64,000 nucleotides of DNA from Callorhinus ursinus. Its lineage: Eukaryota; Chordata; Mammalia; Carnivora; Otariidae. The stretch is taken from contig NW_020312817.1 of the NCBI RefSeq assembly GCF_003265705.1, forward strand, positions 31,831,820 to 31,895,819. Direction: 5' to 3'. Both the position numbers and the translations under genes were made by a program. The notes beneath the pieces were generated by a model that made no database searches, was not told the origin of the DNA, and saw nothing but the letters and a program-made list of their open reading frames with translations. This document shows positions 11,911 to 24,438 of the stretch, piece by piece. The stretch's first letter is position 1. Every line of letters starts with the position of its first letter.

Positions 11911-12429
11911 GTTTAGGGGGAAAGGAAGTGATTCCCTCATAGAAGACAGAGCCAGAAAAGAAAAACTATGTCCTGAAGGCTGTTTGGAATTCCTCAAATG
12001 ACACCATTTGGCATAAGAAGCAAGGACTGTTACTTTCCCAGATGATGGCCTGAACGTGTAATTGTAGAACTGGCCAATTAATTTGGGTGAATAGATTCCA
12101 ACTACAGAATATCATCAGATACAAGATAAAATGTAAAATAATGTGGTTAACTCTTCAAAAGCCATCCTAGGATTTACATATCTAAACAAATAGTACATTC
12201 CTTGGAGGCTACATGTTATTCCCAGGGTCTGTACCTGCTGAGAACTGTCTTGGACTTCTTTTGGGGACCTCCCTTCATGACCATAGCCCCAGAGCTAGAA
12301 AATTCTCGGCCTTTTAGGGAAAATCTAATTTTTAGAAAAGATGCTTATTTGCCACCAAAGACCGGTGGTAGCCCAGGACAGGGCATGTGGGGGCGTAAGG
12401 AAGAGAGATGGAATACAAAAGGGCAAAAG
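11911..12429. other. Unassigned sequence
   Basis: No gene or recognised repeat. Confidence 0.4.
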
Positions 12430-12578
12430 GGAACTTTTGGGGGGTGATGGAGGCATTCATGTCTCAACTGAGGTGATGGGTTTCATGAATATATATATAT
12501 CTCAAAACTCATCAAAATGTATACTTAAATATGTGCAGTTTATTGTATGTCACTTATATCCCAATAAGGCTAATTTTA
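12430..12578 (+). repeat. Ancient L1 (L1M-type) 3' UTR end
   Basis: 'aggtgatgggtttcatgaata', 'caaaactcatcaaaatgtata', 'ttattgtatgtcacttatatc' and 'ccaataaggctaatttt' are the typical last ~130 bp of an old L1 in sense. The RPL32 retrocopy is inserted right at its end. Confidence 0.75.
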
Positions 12579-13070
<492 letters not shown>

Positions 13071-13083
13071 AAAGCTATTTTTA

Positions 13084-13854
13084 AAGTCATTTGTTGCAAA
13101 GAGTTATGCCTAAAGCTCATGATCATGCTCCTTTTCTATTTTTTTTTTTAATGAAAATTTAAGAGAATACTCTTCTGGTGTGTCTGCCAGGCTGACTTGA
13201 AGGCAGTTCTCAATGCAGATTGTTTTTTGTTTAAAAAAAAAAAATCACAGAAACAAGTGACCTACTACTATTAAAAGACAGTCTTCGTGTGAGTCTGTAC
13301 ATCCTAGAACATATGTTTTTAAACTTTGCAGTCATGCCCTGTAATCTAATTTGGAATCCAATGACTTGGTAACTTCTGGTTCTTCTACTCACTCTCCACA
13401 TACATAGTGTTCCTTTCACTTAGCTCATCCAGAGAAAGGGTTGAAGAAGAACAAGTATCATTGCTTCCACTAACTGAGGTTTGCATTTCAGATATCCAGG
13501 GCCAGCTTTACAGAGCCGGGATTCCAGAAAGATTTCCTGACTGTCTCCCACTCCCACCTCACTCCCACCTAACATTGTCTTCTGACCCATTTGCCAATGT
13601 CTGGAAGTCTACCATTAGGAGGATGCTTTCCTTTGGGTTAACAATCCCATTCTCCCAGAATCCCATTGGAAAATAGGATCCTGGAAAGCAGGCCAAAGGG
13701 GAGAGCCTGGAGTTAGCAGAGGGCACTGTGAGGACTCTGTGGCCTCCAAGGGTGGAGGCCACCAGTGGAGAAAGGGGAGTCCAGAAAGGGGAGACAAGGT
13801 ACCACAGAGGGTCTAAACTAAAGCTATTCCCCATTTTTTAGTCATTTATATTTT
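13084..13854. other. Unassigned sequence
   Basis: Poly-T (13,140-13,150) and poly-A (13,232-13,243) runs. No gene or recognised element. Confidence 0.5.
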
Positions 13855-13950
13855 CAGAAAGCATTTATTAAGTACCAACATCCCCACCCTAGTTTTACCT
13901 CTGGATGTAGTACTGAGCACAGCGATATAAAATGGGAAGTTGAGCGAAGT
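13855..13950 (-). repeat. Possible L2 3' fragment
   Basis: 'agaaagcatttattaagtacc' followed by 'gtactgagcacagcgatataa' loosely matches the antisense L2 3' end. Confidence 0.4.
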
Positions 13951-15141
13951 TGATGAGCAAGCTGAACTGCTCTCTCCCGTACCTCAGCAGTGAAAGAGCC
14001 GGCCCAAGCGCGAGCAACTGGTCCCACGGGAACTCAGAGGCCAGGTGCTCACATCACACCTTGAGCAGCAGTTTGGAAGGAAATGAAACCGATTATTGAC
14101 AAATGAAAGTTGAAGGGAAGCGTGAAAACTCTGAATGCAAAGCAGGTGGGGGGTTGCTATTAGAATAGTTCACCTAAAGATAGTCTAATTCCATCTAGGG
14201 GCCAGTATCGATTAGGTTTCATGTTCATTTGGGTTCACAGTTTGTCTATAGCCTCCTTTGACTTTGTGGGGCCAACAGTGGAAGGGAAGTGGGTGTCCCC
14301 TTGATCTCTATGCTCAGCCCATCATCCGAAGCAGAGCCCAAGAATGGAGAGGCTTGGAGACCAGGAAGCAAACTTCGTGGAGCTGTCTGGAGCTAGAAAA
14401 GCCTTGAAGTGATTTAGAAGGAAAGTTAGCAAGCCCTCCTTTTGATTTGTCTCCCCTCAGACAAATGAGGTTAGAACCACAGTGGGGTGGTCCATAAAAT
14501 TCCCAAACATTTGGTCTCTCCTGTGGGCTGGGCTCTCACACAGCTCAGCCTGGGGCACGTAAAGGAGAGCGAGGCCAGCCCCACGTAGGGAAGCTTGTAT
14601 TGCACTCAGCTGCGGCCCAGGGCAGTGGTCTGAGAAACCAAATCCAACCTCAGAGCTCATTCTTGAGTCTGGCAAAGGCATAGCTGCTCAGGGAATTCCA
14701 CTGTTGAGGGGAGATCATTGAAATCAGAACCCAGGCAGGGGATTGTGCTGGGCAAGTTTCATGCCTCCCACCCTCCCTCAGCCCCTTCTTAGAGGAACCA
14801 CCCACTGACACAGGGCTGGGCCCAGGATCCCGGATGTCTTGACCATGTGACCCTGAGCCCTTGCTGTCCCTTCCGGCACCACAGCTGCCTGGCACAGGGT
14901 GGCTCTGGCTGGCCAGTGACCCAGGACCCAAGGCCCTGCGAGAACCGATGGTGGGTCTCTCTCCCAGCAGCACCAGCAGTGGGTGAAGCAGCCTCGCCCA
15001 GTTGGGTTTTGCCACAAGAGCTTCATTTGTCACCCCTGCTCTGTGGAACGTCCCTTCCTCCTGGGAACGTAGAGGAGGCCAAAGAGGCTATGGGAGGCCA
15101 GAGTCAAGGAGTGACCCAGGAGAGAATCAAGGAGGAAGCCC
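13951..15141. other. Unassigned sequence
   Basis: Ordinary to GC-rich single-copy-like DNA. Overlapping ORFs on both strands (for example 14650-15033 minus and 14847-15161 plus) have no recognised domains. Confidence 0.5.
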
Positions 15142-15411
15142 ATGGCGGGACAGAAAAGTAGACACAGAGGGCAGCTGAGGCCCATGGAGGAGCCTGAAAT
15201 GCCTGTCACCAGTCCCACGTCAGGGTCCCCGGAGCCAGACAGGATCCAGAACCGCCCTCCAGCCCCTCCTCTGCGAGTTCTGACCCCCGTGGCTCTTGTC
15301 TTGCATATCTGTGCCATGTTCCTTATTGCTCTGTGTGGAGCAATATCAAACTCACCCCAAACACCCCCGACTTGGGTGAGCTCGAGGTTTCTCCCCCTCA
15401 CTAACAAATGA
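15142..15411 (+). other. 89-codon ORF with one hydrophobic segment, unproven
   Basis: The ORF opens with a basic stretch, has a second Met at residue 15, a Pro/Ser/Glu-rich N-terminal part, and a strongly hydrophobic stretch at about residues 47-68 long enough for one membrane span. A GGTGAG donor-like sequence falls at 15375-15380, after residue 78. Against it: a 163-codon ORF is open on the opposite strand (15030-15521), so low stop density alone could explain both, and I recognise no family. Most likely chance, at best a lone exon. Confidence 0.15.
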
Positions 15412-17179
15412 GCCAGAAGACAGTTTTGCAAGCAGTCCCTGGCCTCTGCTGAGCAACAGAAGGCCAAAACTATGATAGGGTCCCAGGGAGACCAGTGAGG
15501 TCCTTTGCCCTCTGGGAGCACAGGGTGAACCTGCAGGCTGTTTTGTTGCTGGGCACTTAGGGTTATTTTTTTTTTTCACACAAATCATTTTGCCAAAGTT
15601 TAGAGGCAACAATATGGTGCAGTAGAAACAAAACTAGAACAAGGGTCAGGAAATCTGTGCCTCCCTTAATCAGCTATGCGAGGTTGGCCAAGCAATTTAA
15701 GTCCCTGTCCCAGTTTTGTCATCAGAAATGCAGGACGAATATTTGCCCTCCCGCCTTGAAAATTTTTTGTGAAGATCACATAAAAATAGGCATACGAAGC
15801 CTTGGGGGAGCATGGGTAAGAACGATATTATTTTATAAACTGTAAATGACAATGCCAACCGACAAAGGAGTCGCTGCCACGCCCCTCTGCCAAACTTGAT
15901 GGACTCAGCACCAAAGCAGCCAAAAGATGAATGTTTGTATCTCCTAAAAATGAAAACTGTGGCTTCCTGCCAACAACCAAAGTCGCTGTTAATTCCACAA
16001 GGGACATTAGCCGAATTAGAATTTGTCCCCCTCCACTGCCTCCCTGTCTCCTCTCTCTCTTTCTGTCTCTCTCTCTCTCTCTCTTGCTCACTCTTGATCT
16101 CAATTTCCAGCTGCAGATAACCACACAATCCAGCTGAAAGTGGCTTAAACAATAGAAAATTCTCATGCGGTTTCCAATTCCAAGATTTGTTAATTTACTG
16201 GCACATCAGTTGGCTTATATCCTCGGGCTTATTGCCACAGGGTTACAAAAAGGCTGCTTCCGTACCTCACCAGCACATTCTCTCCCAACCACATCCAAAA
16301 GCAGGAGGGAAGATTTTGCTTAAATGTCTCCAGGGCATTTCTATCATGAGGGCAGAAAACATGTCTGGGAATGCACTCCTCCTCACACACACACCCCCAA
16401 CACAGAACGTGCAGCAAAAAGCCTGGGAAAGGCCCTCAGAGTCTCTAGTGGGAGTGGGCACCGCCAGCAAGAGAAAAGTAGGGGGTGGGGTTGCAAGGCA
16501 GTAGCACAGAGGAGACATCTGTAGGGTTGGCAAGAGAATTTCGGTGCAGAGAATGGAGTTCATTCTCACTAAATGAAGCAGAAGAATTTGTTCCAGGGTA
16601 TTAACTGGCCAACAAAACTGTGAAGGCTAAAGAAACAGATTCTGGGTTGGGTATTCAGAAAAGAGTCCTGCAGTCACCCTGCTGCCTGGTCTGTGCTCAG
16701 AAAGCCACAGGCTCCAGAACCACACTGCCGTGGCCATGATCAGGAAGCCACCAGCACTGTTGCCACCTCCTTGACCACACCATGTCTGCTGTGGTCTGCA
16801 CCAGGTTCACAGATGGCCCATCCTGCCTCTTAACACCCACAAGGCCAGAGACTGGACATTTTCTCTGCTCTGTCAGCTACAGAAAAACTAAACACCTCCC
16901 CAACCAAATTTGCCAGTGGAAACTTGGCTCCCCCTCAATTCAGTGGTTCAAGATTCATAGGAGAGCATTCAACAGGCAGAATCAAATCACAGCAGAAATT
17001 ATAGCTGCAAGAGAGTCTGGGAAATGTCCTTGTTTGCTCTTAATCACCTGTGATACAGGGAGGTACACCAGGGGAAGGAAGGAAGACACTGAGTTCCAAC
17101 CCCACATAATCAGCCACAGCAACCAACTGTGTCTGCCACACTCTTCTTTGGGCTAGAGTTTCTAACTTTAATTGCATCA
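15412..17179. other. Unassigned sequence with CT-rich tract
   Basis: A (CT)n tract lies at about 16,050-16,086. The stretch 16,110-16,360 ('gtggcttaaacaatagaaaat' and onward) looks like an old interspersed repeat of a kind I cannot name. CA-rich run at 16,383-16,402. No gene. Confidence 0.45.
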
Positions 17180-17590
17180 ATCCATATGTTTAAGGTGGGG
17201 ACCAGGGGTGGGGTCTATCCCTGATTCCAGAGGCACAGGACATGACAGTCAGCATACCTCATTCTCCTGGCCACAGTAATTGGCTCAAGCAGACACATGC
17301 CTTAGGACTGTTCAAGCTGATCAACCTCAGGACTTTTGCCTAAGCTCCTGGAAAAGAGACTTGCTCTTTCCAGCTGAACATGAACCTGAAAAATCTAGAG
17401 CTGCTACATCCATCTTTCATTGCAAGAGAAAAACCCATCTGAGAATGGAGCCAACTGAGATGAGGCAAAGCCAAGAGACAGAAAGAAGCTGGGATCTGAT
17501 GACATTTTTGAACCCCTGGATTCAGCCATTCCTGAAGCCTCTGGGCTTGTCAGGTACATGAACCAATATCTTTTCTTTTTGTTTAAGTTC
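17180..17590. repeat. Possible ancient LTR-type or unclassified repeat
   Basis: 'gaacccctggattcagcc', then 'cctgaagcctctgg', 'tacatgaaccaata' and a 'tctttttgtttaag' end resemble the 3' part of an old dispersed repeat ending '...gagccaataaattccctttttgcttaag'. The family is not identified. Confidence 0.4.
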
Positions 17591-18689
17591 ATTTTAATTG
17601 TCATTTGGCGGGGGTGGGGGGGACACACGGGAATGTTACCCAAGACCCATTTTGATCATGCCCCTGAATGTGCAGGAGGCAGCCGCTGGCTTATTGAGAC
17701 TAGTACCCCAGCTCCTCAAGAGTTAACCACTCGCACTGAAGTGAGAAAGTCCAGAGACAATGGGGAGAGTGAGCAGCTGGAGCTAGGGTTACAGCATGGA
17801 CAGCTGCAGCCTTGGCTTGTCTTCACTGATATAAAAACCACTCCTGTCTCTGAATCCCCAGTGAGGGGGTGTTTGTTTTGCTCTGAAAGATGACAAGGGT
17901 CTTAACATTTTCTTTGGGAATCCCATTTAGAAGTGATAATAATATCAGAATGCGTTATTCTATTTTCAAATATATATTTAAAATTTTGCATTTTGAATGA
18001 AGAAACATTATTTTTAATCAATCAAATAAACTAATTAATAACAATGTATACCTTCGTCTTCCTGTCTAGCATCAAAATGTTGTGCAAATGAACAGCTCAA
18101 CACACTCAAGCTGGTTTATTTTTTCAACCATCGTCTGAGTGAGGAGAGACAAGGGGCCCGAAGAATCTGATGGTTCTCAGCCTTGAGCGCACAACAGGGC
18201 AAGGGGACCCTCAGGGAGTCAGTGCACGGGGACCCTGTGCTCTGCCACCAGATCCCCCTTTGGGAATGGAAACCTGATTCCACCAGATGCTGCTAAGATT
18301 GTCAGTTGATAGGCCTCAGCTGTCCACCCTCTTTGAGGATTATATTGGTTGAAGATTACTGCCTCATCCAAGGTCACGCTCCTTCCAAGGGCAGTCCGTA
18401 TCCAATGACTGATGCAGGAGAGAAAGGCCACGCTCCCTCACCCACCTGGGACAAGGGAAGGGCCACCTTCGTTGGCAGGTGTCACAGTCCCACCTTCCGC
18501 TCCGGCCACTCCTGCTCCCTCCCCTTGGTGTGGACCCCAGGGGCACTCCCCAGTAAACACCCTGCTCTCTACCCCCCTTCTCAGAATCTGCCTCCCAGGA
18601 GACCCCTGCAGACCCGCATCTCAGACAGCAGCTGCTGGACTTACGGGTTCAACCAGGTATAACAGAAAAAGATTCCAAACCAATTTCCA
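17591..18689. other. Unassigned sequence
   Basis: A G-run at 17,609-17,620 and an AT-rich part at 17,930-18,050. No gene or named repeat. Confidence 0.5.
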
Positions 18690-18905
18690 TACTTCACAAC
18701 CGCATCTCAATTCCTGCTGCTCCCCATCCCTGCCCCATCTTCTTGTGCAAATAAAATTATCCTTCATGATCCAGCTTCATGGCCCACCTTCTCTACGAAA
18801 ACTCCCCAGAACCCCCCAGCAGCAGTGGGCTCTCCCTGTCCTGAGCTCCCACAGCATTTTGTGGGTGCCTCATTCAGGATGTGTCACCTGCTTGGGTTTT
18901 TGAAG
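18690..18905 (+). repeat. L2 LINE fragment
   Basis: 'catgatccagcttcatggccc', 'ttctctacgaaaactcccc' and 'gagctcccacagcatttt' follow the sense L2 3' region ('...cagctcaaatgtcacctcctc...ttccctga...'). Diverged. Confidence 0.55.
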
Positions 18906-18929
18906 TTTTACATTGTTAGTTTCTGCCAC

Positions 18930-19010
18930 TGAGTCTTTGAGTCGGTGAGGTACCTCCTCTGAGCCAATTTCCTGTTCTATTAAATGGGAGCAACGATACT
19001 CCAGAGGATA
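18930..19010 (+). repeat. MIR fragment
   Basis: 'tgagccaatttcctgttctat' followed by 'taaatgggagcaacgatact' matches the sense MIR core end '...cagtttcctcatctgtaaaatgggg'. Confidence 0.55.
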
Positions 19011-19414
19011 AGATAGGCCAACAGCCCCTACCCCAGCATCTGGCCCCCCGAAAAAATTCAACATGCCAATTTCTTCTCTCCCTCCTTCTAAATGGGCCAC
19101 TCTCCTCAGGAACAATGGAGTGTCTTCTCTTTCTCTGCTCTTTCAGGGAGGAGGCAAGCAGCAGAAGCTCCCGTGAGAGTATCTGCCCTCCCCACACACT
19201 GCCCTCCACAGAGGCTCAGCTATTTGCACACAGGGGGAGCAATATCATTTGTGGCTTTGAAGAAACAAAGGATTGACACAGGTACTCCTATGTGGTCACA
19301 CTGCAGTCAGCTTGCCTAGAACATCTAAATGTCTGTCTATTTTTAGGATCAGAGTTCATTTTCTGGCTTGGTGTGAGCACCCAGGATGGGGGAGGAAGTT
19401 AAAAGTGGATGGTG
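19011..19414. other. Unassigned sequence
   Basis: Nothing recognised. Confidence 0.4.
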
Positions 19415-20045
19415 TTTCACAGCTAGGTATATATCCAAAGGAATTGAAAACAGGGACTCCAACAGATACTTGCATGCCAATGTTCATGGCAGGATTATTC
19501 CCAATAGCCAAAAAAATGAAACAACCCAGGTGTCCACCACCAGACGATTGGATAAACAAAGCTTGGTGTGTATGAGTGATGGAATATTATTCAGCCTTAA
19601 ACAGGAGTGAAGTTCTGACACCTGCCTCACCATGGATGAACCTTTAAACCATGAAGCTAAGTGAAATAAGCCAGACACAAAAAAGACAAATATTGTAGGA
19701 TTCCACTTATATGAGATGTCTGGAATAAGCAAATTCATAGAGACAGAAAGCACATTAGAGGCTTGCAAGGGCTGGGGAGAGGGGCAAGTGCGGAGTTAGT
19801 TACAGAGTTACAGAGTTTCTGTTTGGGGTGATGGAAACCTTTTGGAAATAGGAGTGATGGTTGCTCAACATTGTGAATGTCATCAGTAGCCCTGAATTTA
19901 TACTTAAATACTGCATATCTTATGTTACAAATATTTTACCACAATTTTTAAAATTAATATGATATCAAAAAACCCCATTGAATTGTACTTTAAACGAGTG
20001 AATTATACAATATGTGAATTATAGCCCAAGAGAACTTTTTTTAAA
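19415..20045 (+). repeat. Ancient L1 (L1M-type), ORF2 end and 3' UTR
   Basis: Sense L1 3' region in order: 'aggtatatatccaaaggaatt', 'gccaatgttcatggcaggatt', 'tgatggaatattattcagcc', 'gaaataagccagacacaaaa', 'attccacttatatgagatgtc', then '...ttgaattgtactttaaacgag'. It is 5'-truncated and many point changes remove any usable ORF2. Followed by A-rich DNA at 20,098-20,122. Confidence 0.85.
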
Positions 20046-20149
20046 ATGAGGCTTACTGTAATTTTTCATTCTGGGGCACAAAAAGCTGTATAAAATTCAA
20101 AAACAAAAAAAAAAAAAAAAACAACCCAAGCTCAATCCATAACTGAACA
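20046..20149. repeat. A-rich low-complexity sequence
   Basis: Contains an A/C-interrupted poly-A run at 20,098-20,122. It may be the tail of the preceding L1 or of a lost insertion. Confidence 0.5.
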
Positions 20150-20660
20150 AGAGATGTGACATTTTCAGCGAGGGTCTCCCTCTGGACATTCTTTTCCCTG
20201 GGGCCCAGGCCAGTCTGCAGGGCCGCGCTCCCGGCAGCTTCTGAGGGAACCCCAGCTTTGTTGCAGACAGTGCTCTCCCAGGATTGTGGTCATTTCATCC
20301 GGCAGCTGAAGACCGGCGCAGCGCCCCCCACCGCCACCCCCAGGTAGGACGGGTCTTGCACGGCGCTCTTGGCGTTAGTTTCTCCCGCCTTTGCAGCAGA
20401 GAGAGGACTAATCCTTGGAAAGGCTGGCTTCTGGGGTGGGTGGGCTGGGGCTAGGGATCTCAAGAGGCTAGCAAGTGCTCTCTCCCCGCAGGATGCAGAG
20501 CCGAGATGTCAGAACCCGCCTGTTCATGCTTCCACATCCTTTCTCTCGTTTTAACACCACGAGCCACACCCCCGCCGCCGCCACACACGTAACGATTCAC
20601 CTCAGATGCAGGGGCGGGCACTTCTCCCCTTGGGTTCGGAGAGTGAACTCAATTTAACAT
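20150..20660. other. GC-rich segment with donor-like site
   Basis: CpG-containing, GC-rich stretch (20,215-20,380 and 20,565-20,640) unlike its AT-rich neighbours. A 'CCCAGGTAGG' donor-like sequence lies at about 20,337-20,346, and poly-pyrimidine/AG acceptor-like contexts are not convincing. No protein or RNA family recognised. It could be an exon of an unknown transcript or an enhancer-like element. Confidence 0.3.
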
Positions 20661-21399
20661 AAAAATTAGTTAGGGGAGCCGGTTTGCATCATACAGGAGT
20701 CAGGAGCCAACGGGCCTATAAAGGGTACGTAGGAAATGTAGGTGAACAAAGCAAGCATCATTCAGGAAGTGTTTTAGGTGAAATTTATTAATATTCGCTT
20801 CATTTTTGGCAATGGTCTCAATTTTTAAATGTCCTGAAGATGCAAGCCCAGGCACAACTTCATGCCTTTATTCAGGCTGTTGCCTCTGGACCTGACTCGG
20901 TGAATGAATTTTTACCACAGTCCTTTAAGGTAAGTGTTACTAACCCCATTTCTGCAAACAAAGGGTCCCGCAAGATGGCTCCCTGTTACCAGGGTCCAAG
21001 ACAAACTTCATGATGTCACAAAGCATGAGCTAGGGAATGTGCTGTATCAGGGAAAGGGCGAATGAATCAGGCAAGGATCTACAAAATGAGCGAAGGCAGC
21101 CATCCCTTGGATCCACCCATCCTCCCAAATAGTCCAAGCCTAGGAACAAAGCTGACAGTGGTTCCAGGTGGTCTGGATTTGCCAGCCGTTTAAGGAGCTA
21201 TCTGAGAATGCCAACTGCCCAGATCTTGGGGTCCATGGGATAGTAGAGTCCCTCCTGTCAGGAAAAGAAGGAGTGGACCCATGGGCTAAGCTGAGATGCA
21301 GTGCCTCTTGTGGGGAGACAGTGAGAAGCTCCCACCCGGTCCCCCGCGGGCTCACTGTCCAGGCAACTAGAGTGAGAACCCACGGTCACTTTAGACGAT
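20661..21399. other. Unassigned, with weak MIR trace
   Basis: Positions about 20,860-20,965 ('ttaaggtaagtgttactaacc' then 'ccatttctgcaaac') loosely match an antisense MIR. The rest is unrecognised. Confidence 0.4.
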
Positions 21400-21735
21400 T
21401 CTGATCATCACACCACATGAGGAAACTGAGGCCCAGAGAGTTTAAGGCTTGTGGGCAAGATCACACAGCTGGTGGATGGTGGAACCCAGATTCTATCTAT
21501 TTTTTTTTTATTATTTATTTTTGACAGAGAGAGAGAGAGCACAAGCAGGGGGAACAGCAGAGAGAGAGGGAGAAGCAGACTCCCCTCTGAGCAAGGAGCC
21601 CGATGCGGGGCTCAATCCCAGGACCCCGGGATCATGACCTGAGCCAAAGGCAGACGCTTAACCATCTGAGCCACCGGGGCGCCCCAGGAACCCAGATTTA
21701 AAATCACGCTTTTCTCACCACACTGTATCCCCATG
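21400..21735 (-). repeat. MIR SINE, split by a Can-SINE
   Basis: Left part 'aggaaactgaggcccagag' and 'agatcacacagctggtggatg' and right part after the SINE ('aacccagatttaaaatcacgc', 'ttctcaccacactgtatccc') together make one antisense MIR. The SINE landed in 'ggaacccagatt'. Confidence 0.85.
21493..21686 (-). repeat. Can-SINE (SINEC) inside a MIR
   Basis: Minus-strand SINE with a (GA)n block, 'ctcaatcccaggaccccgg' body and a 'gagccaccggggcgcccc' head. Perfect 12-bp target-site duplication GGAACCCAGATT at 21481-21492 and 21687-21698. Confidence 0.96.
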
Positions 21736-22124
21736 AACATCCTTGTTATCCAACCCATGGCCCTCACTGTTTTCTCTTGGAGCAGCCCATGGGGTCAGCG
21801 CACCTGTAGGTATCTCAGGTTTATGGTGGGGATGGGGCGGAACCCTGCTCTCCCAGTTTCTCTGGGATGACTGGAGCCAAGGGGAGGCCTTGGAGACATC
21901 AGTAACACCAGTTCACTCTGTGCTGCCTGTCTCTGAGATTTCTAGAAGGCAGGGTCACTTGTCTTTCTCTTTCCTTCTAGGTTTGATTTCCCAGTTTCCA
22001 GTGCCAGAGGCATACCCTGAAAAAAGTCTATACTAAGGTAAATACACATACCATTAACTCCTCATCTCCTTTTTCCTAGGACAACAGAAATACTGGCTCA
22101 ACCTGGATAATAGTAAAGCCCTGT

Positions 22125-22126
<2 letters not shown>
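21736..22126. other. Unassigned sequence
   Basis: Nothing recognised. Confidence 0.4.

Positions 22127-22156
<30 letters not shown>
22127..22156. repeat. (TG)n microsatellite
   Basis: About 14 uninterrupted TG units; likely length-polymorphic. Confidence 0.95.
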
Positions 22157-22159
<3 letters not shown>

Positions 22160-24410
22160 CCCTATATGGGGTTCTGGGAGAGTTAAATAAAAATGTCCTT
22201 ACCTTCCTTGGGATTCGGTGCAGTCTGGTGATAGCCAACCACCATGAGCCAAAGACGATCATAAGCTGTATGAGTCTAATAGACGGCAAACAGAACGCAG
22301 AGCAATTTACACCCTATACTTGCTGTAATTTCAAAGTCTCAGAGAATTTAATTAGGGGAATCCCAAAGGTAATTTAGATCTGTCTTGTGTGAAATCTGTC
22401 TTGCGTTGGCCTGGCTCAGGACATTCAGGATGTATCCGTGTCCCTCACCTTTCCTTCTCTTTTACTGTCCCATTTGGCCAGAGCCCTGGCCTTGACACCT
22501 CTGAGCCTTGCCCCTAAGGAAACATATGTCCCACAGACTGGCCCCCATAACAGAGACATTCTTTGGGTTCTCCTGTTGGCTGGAACTATTTTGCCAGTCT
22601 GAGAAGTTGCTGCAGGGACAGCTTCACCTGTCCCCCTGGCTCTGTCTGCTCTCACAGCTGTGGTAATGGGGGTGCCTGATGGAAATGCAGCCAGTGCCCT
22701 GGGAGGAATCCCTGGTTGGAGAGAGCAGGTTGTGAGATAAGAGTGACATTCCAAATGTTGTAGAAGGCATTTGGAGATGCAGCCTGAGAAATTCTGGAGG
22801 ACATGCAAGTCGCTCCCAGCAACAGAAGATGCAAGGACACATGGTCTGAGAGAGGCCAGCTGACTTCGGAGTCATTTCAAGCACGTACTCTGACCCACCC
22901 AGGAAGCAGCTGGCCAGAGAAGGCCCCGATGGGGATCCATTGGCGACCTTGTCGTCCTCAGCCTTACTGCCTTAACAATGGGTAGATAATAGTTAAAATA
23001 TTTACAACGGCAACTGTTTCTCTCCAGTGTGCCTGCTTGCTTGATTTACAAGTCCGGGGCCAAGGCCTGGCTGTCTGGGATGACAGGGAGCTAGGATTCC
23101 ATTCTTTAATCATCCTTATTTTTAGTCACAGGGATACGGGAGTTGAATTACTAGGCTATCATCCCCTGAAGCTGAAATCCCTCTCTTCCTAAGAACCTCA
23201 ATGGAAAGTTTAGGCCTGTTTTTGTGTTCCATAACCTCTTTTTTTGGCATAGAGGTATTCTCCAAAAACTACTTTTTTAAAAATCCAGATTTGCCAACCT
23301 GTATATAACCTTATTATTTTTCCCTCTTCATCTGCTCTGTCATCACCACTCCCCCAGGCCCCTGAGATCCACCCCTGTCGAACACCTACTGCACAGGGAA
23401 CGTTGCTTTGAAAGTCGTCCTTCCTTTCATAGGTAACTGCACAGAACAGCAAGAAGGCGCTTGGGGGAGGTGGAGAATTCAGCTCGTCATGGAATTTGGA
23501 GAGCAAGCTCGAGCTGGGAATTCAGCAGTCAGCAAAGGTGCCTGGCCTTTCTCTGGAGACCTGTCAGTCCTCAGTTGAATGTCAGAGTGCACTCCCGATC
23601 CGCCTGCAGTTTTCATCTGACGGTGTTGACCTTTCCAACAGGGTGTGTTCCCGGGGCAGGCTTCCCATGGATTCAATGAGCTGCATTTGGGATCGGATGA
23701 GTAATTACATTTTTTCTGGCTTCCTACCCCATCCTAATTAGTGTAGTTTACCTAACCAGAGCCAGCGGAGCTGCCTGAAAGTCTCTGCATCCCTTCCTCC
23801 TGGATCTACGAAGCTTGTTTGACTAGAAAGTAAATATTATTTGCTAAAAGTAGCCCGGACCGGGTTTCCAGGCTCAGGAGTCTTCATCCCCCTTCCTGCC
23901 TTCTTCCCCACCCCACCCCCAATCTTTCTTCTTCCCTGTCAATTTGTGCAATAATAGAACCTTGATCTTTAATCATCCGTTTTACCTTTTCAGTTAGCGT
24001 CACACCTTTGGGCTCATCTGAGAAAGACTCTGGGGTTGGGATGGTGGGCGAGTGGGAGCCCCTGGCGGGCAGTGAGCTGGGGCCGGCCTGAGAGCACAGG
24101 TAGAGGCCTGAGAATATTTCCAAGGAAGGGTAGCCCCCCACCCCCGACCATTCTCGTGAGGGAAGGGAGGAGAGAGCCCAGGTGAGCCTTCCTCGAAGTG
24201 GAAATGGCCGCCCGAGGTGCGGCTCTTGGGATGAGCAGGCTTGATGAGGCTCACTCCCAAGCTGGTGGAGGTGTGAGCCGAAAACCTTGCTGTCTCCCCT
24301 CCCACATCTCCCCACTGGATCCGTGCTTCTCAAAAAGCTTCAGCAACAGAATCTTCACCTGAAACAAAATGTAGGCAGAATCCACCGAGAAAGCTGAGTA
24401 ATCAGTGGCA
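22157..24410. other. Unassigned, single-copy-like sequence
   Basis: The longest repeat-poor stretch near the middle of the window. 23,480-23,880 has several TAAT/ATTA homeodomain-type motifs in mixed composition and could be a conserved noncoding element, but conservation cannot be judged from one sequence. A 149-codon ORF (23884-24333, minus) has no known domain. Confidence 0.45.
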
Positions 24411-24438
24411 GGGGGTGAGGGGGTGAGGGGGTGCGGGG
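24411..24438 (+). other. G-quadruplex-type motif
   Basis: Four G-runs of 4-5 separated by 2-3 nt loops (GGGGGTGA repeated, then GGGGGTGCGGGG). About 30 bp downstream (24,469-24,487) three C-runs of 4-6 put a G-rich tract on the opposite strand. Confidence 0.7.

Noticed and set aside
11383..11997. 204-codon minus-strand ORF
   Set aside because: It lies over degraded L2 with no match to L2 reverse transcriptase or any domain I know; other frames there are also fairly open.
15030..15521. 163-codon minus-strand ORF with hydrophobic stretches
   Set aside because: It is antisense to the 89-codon candidate in the same low-stop region; no homology or gene context.
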